Part shown: positions 20,527-24,870 of the stretch, in pieces | Numbering within the stretch: the stretch's first letter is position 1 | How the letters are laid out: each line of letters opens with the position of its first letter | Source of the DNA: a virus | IMG/VR virus record: IMGVR_UViG_3300010392_001237 | Location: 1-24,870 of that record | Reading direction: 5' to 3' (one strand) | DNA length: 24,870 bases | The notes under the pieces: generated by a model | Told to the model about the DNA's origin: nothing | The model's database searches: none | What the model saw: the letters and a program-made list of their open reading frames with translations, nothing else | Program-made: the position numbers and the translations under genes

Positions 20527-20715
20527 GTGGCGGTCCTGACAGCGTCGCCAGCGGCCGCGGACGATTGTCCGTGCGGTTGTGGTCGCGTGCTGCAATCGAG
20601 GCGGCAGAAGTCCGCGACGGCCGCGTGTCGCAAGCGGTTGCAGTTGCAGCGCGACGAACCGCGGGAAGTGTTTCACGGATCCGCGGACGCCGTCCGTGAT
20701 TTCGCTGCGGCGTGA
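20527..20715 (+). CDS. Small zinc-ribbon protein with GTG start
   Basis: 62 residues; an in-frame TGA at 20521 leaves GTG 20527 as the best start, with AGGA 9 bases upstream. 'DDCPCGCGRVLQSRRQKSATAACRKRLQLQRDE' has the pattern of short zinc ribbons with CxCxC followed by a later 'C' and a basic helix (Cys14, 16, 18, 34). Codon use is phage-like again, so the foreign insert ends before it. Likely nucleic-acid-binding; role unknown. Last rightward gene before the terminator. Confidence 0.6.
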   Translation: MAVLTASPAAADDCPCGCGRVLQSRRQKSATAACRKRLQLQRDEPREVFHGSADAVRDFAAA

Positions 20716-20793
20716 TTCTCCGATCGCAAGGTGACCGAATGGACTGTCGATCGACCGCCGCCGATTGCCGCGACGCATCCCGGAAGCGCAACG

Positions 20794-20828
20794 AAAAACG
20801 GCCGCAACCAGAAGTTGCGGCCGTTTTC
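20794..20828. terminator. Bidirectional intrinsic terminator
   Basis: GGCCGCAAC (20800-20808) and GTTGCGGCC (20814-20822) form a perfect 9-bp stem with a 5-base loop, flanked by AAAAAC on the left and GTTTTC on the right. It can stop the rightward early operon and the leftward tail operon, which converge here. Confidence 0.85.
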
Positions 20829-20906
20829 ACGGATGCGGCGCGGCTTTCGGGAGAATCGCAACGCCTTGCGGTGTCGGCCGGATTGTCTCCCGTCAGGGTG
20901 TCCAGG

Positions 20907-21386
20907 TCAATGGCGACAGTAGTTCGCCGCCACGTTGACACGGTCCGACCATCCGACGCGGAACGCAATTCCTCGGAAGCGTTGCCCCTGAATCGCGGAA
21001 TGTCCCGGCGGAATCCATGCAGATCGACACGGCATCGCGCACGGCGGTTGATAGCAGATCGGCGGGGAACACGACGTCGAATACATCGGTGGACACGCGG
21101 ACGGCTGGCATTGATGGACGTTCGACAACACGACGCGTTGTCCGGCCAGTGGGTGTCCGGACATCGTCTGCGGAAGTCTGACCGGCGAGAACTGTGGATC
21201 GGGAATCGGCCGGATGGCAGTGAAACCGGCGGCCGTGTGATTCGCCGGCTGAATCGCATACTGAGAACACTGCCCGTTGATGCATGTTTGCGCGTGTACG
21301 TTGGTCGGAATCACCATGACGGCGACGGCCGCCAGAACGGCCAGAACGGCCATTGTCTTCGATGTGTGGAATGTGTCGCGTTTCAA
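20907..21386 (-). CDS. Secreted Cys/Pro-rich protein
   Basis: 159 residues from TTG 21386, chosen because a GGAGGG ribosome site lies 8 bases upstream; a later ATG would cut the signal peptide short. N-terminal LKRDTFHTSKT is followed by a hydrophobic core 'MAVLAVLAAVAVMVIP' and a cleavage-like 'NVHAQT' (Ala-x-Ala-like at about residues 28-31). The mature part has about ten cysteines ('CINGQC', 'CQPSACPPMYSTSCSPPICYQPPCAMPC'), suggesting disulfides outside the cytoplasm. It is last in the tail operon but preceded by its own 121-bp gap, so it may be an independently expressed moron acting in the host envelope. Confidence 0.6.
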   Translation of the reverse strand: MKRDTFHTSKTMAVLAVLAAVAVMVIPTNVHAQTCINGQCSQYAIQPANHTAAGFTAIRPIPDPQFSPVRLPQTMSGHPLAGQRVVLSNVHQCQPSACPPMYSTSCSPPICYQPPCAMPCRSAWIPPGHSAIQGQRFRGIAFRVGWSDRVNVAANYCRH

Positions 21387-21507
21387 GTTCCTGTCCCTCC
21401 GTGCATGTGTGCGGCCGCTGTACGGCCTGAAAACTGGATGTGGTTCAGTTTGTGGAATGGACTCGCAGCGCCGCCGCTGGTCAATGTCAGATCTGACAGT
21501 GGCGCGG
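21387..21507 (-). promoter_or_regulatory. Gap with 14-bp palindrome before the secreted-protein gene
   Basis: The gap holds the perfect palindrome TGTCAGATCTGACA (21485-21498) directly after the stop of the upstream tail gene. It could be an operator or short hairpin. No clear promoter boxes are visible. Confidence 0.35.
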
Positions 21508-22089
21508 TCACCGCGAAATCGTGATCGATTCCGGCAGCGTCGCATCGGTTCCGACGCGGGCGAACACGTTGTCGCCGTCGCAAGCGAATTCCGCTCGGCG
21601 GAACGTCGAGAACGAATCGCGGAGCGTCCAGACCTGCCACACGAACGCGGATCCGGTCGCGGCCGAACCGAGTTTCAACCCCTTGTCGGCCGTCAACCAG
21701 TCGTCGTCGATGACGTCATAGACGTTCAGACCGTCGACGATTTGAACGGTCGCCGGATCGTAGGCCACGCCGCCCGGCGGCGGATCGTTCGACCAGGTCC
21801 CGGAACCGGACAACGAGTATTCGAGAACCGACGCCGTCGCCAGGCAGTTCGCTTGCGGGTCCAGCGTGATCGGATCCGACCGGAACCGCACCAGATATTG
21901 AGCGGTTGTCGTGCCGCCGGTCGCCTCGAACGTCACGGTTCCGGCGTCCGTGTCTTCGACCGCGTTGAACGCGTAGTCGATCGTCCGCGAGCTGGCGGCC
22001 GCCGCAAGCCACGTCCACGGATGCAGTTCCCAGTTCGAACCCGGGCAACCGAAGCAAACCGGGTCGAATCCCTCACAACAAGCGGTCAC
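21508..22089 (-). CDS. Distal tail protein, hypothetical
   Basis: 193 residues from GTG 22089, which overlaps the preceding stop as GTGA; the longer ATG start would overlap that gene by 34 bases. It begins MTACCEGFDPVCFGCPGSNWELHPWTWLAA and continues as beta-rich sequence ('IDYAFNAVEDTDAGTVTFEATGG', 'YLVRFRSDPITLDPQ', 'SAFVWQVWTLRDSFSTF'). It shares the CC...C start with the preceding protein. Probably a tail-tip or receptor-contact component judged from neighbours and beta content; no family recognised. Confidence 0.55.
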   Translation of the reverse strand: MTACCEGFDPVCFGCPGSNWELHPWTWLAAAASSRTIDYAFNAVEDTDAGTVTFEATGGTTTAQYLVRFRSDPITLDPQANCLATASVLEYSLSGSGTWSNDPPPGGVAYDPATVQIVDGLNVYDVIDDDWLTADKGLKLGSAATGSAFVWQVWTLRDSFSTFRRAEFACDGDNVFARVGTDATLPESITISR

Positions 22090-22703
22090 GGTTTCCGCTC
22101 CAGAGTGACGCGCAACCATTCCGGGAACAACGGGTCCGGAGTGTCACGCGTGAACAAGTTCGAACCGTTGCAGTCGAACCGGTCGAAGTCCGGCGAGTAT
22201 TCCAGAAGTTCCGCCCATGATGTGATGTTTCGCGTATGTCCCATCGACCGGCGTTTCCCGGCATCTTCCAGAGCGTAGAGCGGCATCTTTTCCAGTCCGA
22301 CGACCGCGGACCAGTAGTCGCTTAACCATGGATTCTGCCAGTTGCCGTCGACTTTCAACGACGTTGACGAATACCACCCCGAAAGCGGGTGCCAGTCGAA
22401 CAACTCCGGTTCGACCGAACCGGATAAAACGCGAGCTTCCCGTGGTGCGACAGCAAACCAGCGACACGGATTAATCGCGTCGAGACTCATTAACTCGGAC
22501 AACGCCCTATACCGTGTTTCAAACACGACCGGCGAGAACGTTCCGGGACTGTCCGGATTCGGATAGTAACCGGTTGCGGTCACCGATTCGGCGGCCTGCG
22601 GTTGCGCGAGTCGCCAGGTGAATTCGTTCCAGTCGACGGTCGGACACGCCGAACACTGGTCGGCGCAACACGGTTCCGTCGGATTGAATCGAGCAATGCA
22701 CAT
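22086..22703 (-). CDS. Distal tail protein, hypothetical
   Basis: 205 residues from ATG 22703, overlapping the upstream TAA (TAATG). It starts MCIARFNPTEPCCADQCSACPTVDWNEFTWRLAQP, with cysteines that may bind metal, then a beta-rich domain ('GYYPNPDSPGTFSPVVFETRYRALSELMSL', 'HPLSGWYSSTSLKVDGNWQNPWLSDYWSAVVGL'). The aromatic content fits surface-exposed tail proteins. Role is inferred from position in the leftward tail cluster. Confidence 0.6.
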   Translation of the reverse strand: MCIARFNPTEPCCADQCSACPTVDWNEFTWRLAQPQAAESVTATGYYPNPDSPGTFSPVVFETRYRALSELMSLDAINPCRWFAVAPREARVLSGSVEPELFDWHPLSGWYSSTSLKVDGNWQNPWLSDYWSAVVGLEKMPLYALEDAGKRRSMGHTRNITSWAELLEYSPDFDRFDCNGSNLFTRDTPDPLFPEWLRVTLERKP

Positions 22704-23485
22704 TATTCCGGCGGTTCCTCCGTTTCGCCTGGTCCGCCGCCTCCCCCGCCCGTCGGTTCCTCCTCCTCGCCGTCCGATCCGCCGCCGTTGGTGACAATGT
22801 CGTCGGTCGGCGGTTCCGCGAAACTGAACGACCGGCATTGCCACGCCGAAACCACATAGGCGGCCGAGTACGTTGGGACCGCAATTCCGATTGCGCCGTT
22901 GGGAATGTTGCCAGTCGGAAACGGCAACGCATCGACAACCGGAACGGTTTCGACGGTTTCGCCGTCATAGCTGAGAACTCGCCAGGCCTCCTGACGGACG
23001 ATCGTTCCGCCCGTGAACGCGGATTCGTCCAGCGGATCCGCCGGTTCGTATGGTTCCGCTGTGAATGTCGGGAACCCGGTCCGGTCGATCCACGCGAATT
23101 CCCAGCGGCCAGGCAGCGACGTGACACGCACGGTTCGTGAACCGATCCAGTCATAGACGGCGGTTCGCAACGCCTCGTTGGTTGCGTTGCAGGGAACACG
23201 GAGTGTTTCGCCGCTGAACGTCAGTTCGATGTCGCCGGACAATTCGCGGCCGACCATTTCGACCGTATGCGTGAACTGATCCGGTCGCCATTCGAAACAC
23301 GCGACGGACCGCGCGGCGGTCGGGTCGTATGCGATCGCATCGAATCCCAGCAGACACACACGAGTCGCCAGCGGCGGCCGTTTCTGTGATCGGCCGGCGG
23401 ATTCCACTTTGGAAATTCCCGCGGCGTCGATCAATCGGCCGACGTTGTAATGTTGCCGCGCTGTCAGTCCGTAAACGTCTGCCAT
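22703..23485 (-). CDS. Tail-associated protein with acidic Gly-rich end
   Basis: 260 residues (MADVYGLTARQHYNVGRLIDAA). After an N-terminal helix comes 'KRPPLATRVCLLGFDAIAYDPTAARSVACFEW', then repeated beta segments ('GDIELTFSGETLRVPCNATNEALRTAVYDWI', 'RVLSYDGETVETVPVV') and a C-terminal low-complexity tail (GGGSDGEEEEPTGGGGGG). Proteins starting 'YGLTARQHYNVGRL' occur as minor tail proteins in phage tail clusters. The Gly/Glu tail may be a flexible connector to fibres. The gene starts one base after the stop of the fibre gene. Confidence 0.6.
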   Translation of the reverse strand: MADVYGLTARQHYNVGRLIDAAGISKVESAGRSQKRPPLATRVCLLGFDAIAYDPTAARSVACFEWRPDQFTHTVEMVGRELSGDIELTFSGETLRVPCNATNEALRTAVYDWIGSRTVRVTSLPGRWEFAWIDRTGFPTFTAEPYEPADPLDESAFTGGTIVRQEAWRVLSYDGETVETVPVVDALPFPTGNIPNGAIGIAVPTYSAAYVVSAWQCRSFSFAEPPTDDIVTNGGGSDGEEEEPTGGGGGGPGETEEPPE

Positions 23486-23486
23486 G

Positions 23487-24870
23487 TCACAACGCCATAT
23501 CGGCGGCGAATGAAAGCGGACCAGTCAGAACGGTGCGTTTCTTTCCGCTCGAATAGGTCGCCTGAATCTGCCAGGTGTATTCCCGCAGATGGTCGGCATT
23601 GGCGAGATTCGCCGCGGGGATTTCAATCGGAATGGTTGTCTCTCCGGCCGCGTGCGTGATGTCGCCCTGTGTCACGGTGCCCGTGATCACGTCGCCTGTC
23701 GATCCGTATCCGGCCGCGAATTTGATGGATGACACCGAAACGTCGGTCAGAATATCATAGATTGTCTGCCCGGCGTCGGCGACGTCCCGGTCGATCGTGG
23801 TTGCGTTGTCGTCGTGGTAGTCGTCGCCGACGACCAGCGAGATTTCGCCGCCCGGCAGCACCGGACCGACAATCGACAGACCGTCGGTAGAGATCGCGGA
23901 CGTCTGGTTGTTGATCGATTCCAGCAACGTCGCGACGACGTTTCCGGCCTGCGTTCCGCTGTACGAACCAGGAATGTTCGTTATCCACGGATCGCCCGCG
24001 GATCCGGCGGCCGCCAGTGCTTCGGCGGTCGAACCCGACGTTCCGGTGTGGTCCGTGAGTGCTTCTGTCCAGACCGCGTCCGCGATGTCGGCGGCCGATG
24101 CTCCCCCGCCGCCGCCCGCGTTCGCGAGTGCTTCGGCGGTCGAACCGGCCGTTCCGCTGTGGTCGCCGATGGTTTCCGTCCAGACGGCGTCGGCAACCGT
24201 CGCCGCCGTCGGTGCTGCGGTGTACGAGCTGGCGGCCAGTCGCGTTGAAACGGCCGCGTCCATGTTCGCCAGTGCGGCCGCGATTGTTGGGTCTGCATTG
24301 ACCGCCGCGACGATCGCCGTTCGTTCCCCGGTCGTGAGTGTCTTCGCGGCCGAAACGTTCTCGTCGATGCGTCCGAGTTCGACTGTCAGTTCCGTGCGAA
24401 CCTGAGTCGCAACGGCCGCGGCCGACGGTGCCACGGTGTAGGAGCTGGTCGGGAGTCGCGTTGAAACGGCCGCGTCCATGTTCGCCAGTGCGGCCGCAAT
24501 CGTGGCGTCGGCATTGATCGCGGAGACAATCGCCAGCGGCGACGCGTCGCCCGCAACCCAATCGGCCGCGATCTGGTCGGCGATCGCCTGCAACACGGCC
24601 GAACCGTCCGAGTCGTTCAGAATGTCCGCCGCGACGGAAACCGCGATCGCCGTTCGTTCCCCGGCCGTGAGTGTCTTCGCGGCGGAAACGTTCTCGTCGA
24701 TCCGGCCGAGTTCCGTTGTCAGGTTTGTGCGGACAGCGGCCGCGACGGACGAACGTTCGCCGGCCGTGAGTGTCTTCGCGGCGGAAACGTTCTCGTCGAT
24801 CCGGCCGAGTTCCGTTGTCAGGTTTGTGCGGACAGCGGCCGCGACGGACGAACGTTCGCCGGTTGTGAGT
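23487..24870 (-). CDS. Repeat-containing tail fibre protein, N-terminus cut by window edge
   Basis: The frame is open from the right edge (codons begin at 24869) to TGA at 23487, so at least 460 residues are present and the N-terminus is missing; the internal ATG at 24596 is not the start. The right part consists of 33-residue units of the type 'LTAGERSSVAAAVRTNLTTELGRIDENVSAAKT'. Then come two 'NADxTIAAALANMDAAVSTRL' units and two 'ADAVWTE...DHxGTxGSTAEALA' units typical of phage fibre and tail-tip proteins. The C-terminal 120 residues are beta-rich and end 'KKRTVLTGPLSFAADMAL'. The helical repeats would form a shaft; receptor binding is not placed. Confidence 0.8.
   Translation of the reverse strand, partial: LTTGERSSVAAAVRTNLTTELGRIDENVSAAKTLTAGERSSVAAAVRTNLTTELGRIDENVSAAKTLTAGERTAIAVSVAADILNDSDGSAVLQAIADQIAADWVAGDASPLAIVSAINADATIAAALANMDAAVSTRLPTSSYTVAPSAAAVATQVRTELTVELGRIDENVSAAKTLTTGERTAIVAAVNADPTIAAALANMDAAVSTRLAASSYTAAPTAATVADAVWTETIGDHSGTAGSTAEALANAGGGGGASAADIADAVWTEALTDHTGTSGSTAEALAAAGSAGDPWITNIPGSYSGTQAGNVVATLLESINNQTSAISTDGLSIVGPVLPGGEISLVVGDDYHDDNATTIDRDVADAGQTIYDILTDVSVSSIKFAAGYGSTGDVITGTVTQGDITHAAGETTIPIEIPAANLANADHLREYTWQIQATYSSGKKRTVLTGPLSFAADMAL
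24667..24870. repeat. 99-bp tandem repeats in the tail fibre gene
   Basis: Units start at 24667, 24766 and 24865, nearly identical over 99 bp (33 codons), with the third cut by the edge. A diverged relative lies near 24332-24430. Near identity at DNA level suggests recent expansion by unequal recombination. Confidence 0.85.

Noticed and set aside
20731-20922. 63-codon plus-strand frame after the zinc-ribbon gene
   Set aside because: It reads straight through the bidirectional terminator and shows no protein pattern.
21277-22278. 333-codon plus-strand open frame over the tail genes
   Set aside because: Arg-rich, patternless shadow of three overlapping minus-strand genes.
24596-24596. ATG at 24596 as start of the tail fibre gene
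   Set aside because: The reading frame stays open with coherent 33-residue repeats up to the window edge, so this is an internal Met.

Overview
The window is GC-rich and contains only tailed-bacteriophage genes plus mobile DNA. The structural genes are those of a siphovirus-like, HK97-type phage: HNH nuclease, P27-type small terminase, large terminase, portal, prohead protease, HK97-fold capsid, head-tail connectors and tail tube start. The host cannot be read directly. The style of the early genes, the very small zinc-ribbon proteins and a CsrA-like regulator suggest a GC-rich Gram-negative host, possibly a planctomycete; this is inference. No host gene is recognisable on either side.

Layout: (a) 1-11423, minus strand: a tightly overlapping late operon. 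It runs from a membrane/coiled-coil protein and two small lipoproteins through packaging, portal, protease, capsid and connectors to the first 62 codons of the tail tube gene, which is cut by the left edge. (b) 11424-13906: a control region. It holds a small plus-strand gene ending inside a 46-bp copy of the 3' half of a tRNA-Phe gene (a candidate phage attachment site), convergent terminators, a dense field of TGTCCGG repeats, a minus-strand membrane protein gene, and a string of hairpins before another small gene. (c) 13907-19547, plus strand: integrase with all catalytic residues, small membrane proteins, a CsrA homologue, a MerR-like helix-turn-helix protein, zinc-ribbon proteins, a probable replication initiator, a DUF1643 protein and a second HNH nuclease. 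Most neighbours overlap by ATGA. (d) 19548-20452: foreign DNA with different codon use. Two small genes are each followed by an attC-like site, as in integron gene cassettes, and then a tRNA-like structure. (e) 20527-20715: a zinc-ribbon gene and a bidirectional terminator. (f) 20907-24870, minus strand: a secreted Cys-rich protein and distal tail genes, ending at the right edge in a repeat-rich tail fibre gene.

Both edges lie inside minus-strand tail genes, and transcription leaving the left edge would lead naturally into the genes at the right edge. With the candidate attachment core between the late operon and the integrase, this fits a free or circularly permuted phage genome better than an integrated prophage with host flanks. 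Tape measure, tail assembly and lysin genes are not in the window and presumably lie in the missing part.

The most unusual feature is the pair of integron-like gene cassettes inside a phage early operon. Next come the TGTCCGG repeat field near the attachment site, the tRNA-like element with an oversized anticodon-arm region, and the palindromes in the 5' part of the integrase reading frame.
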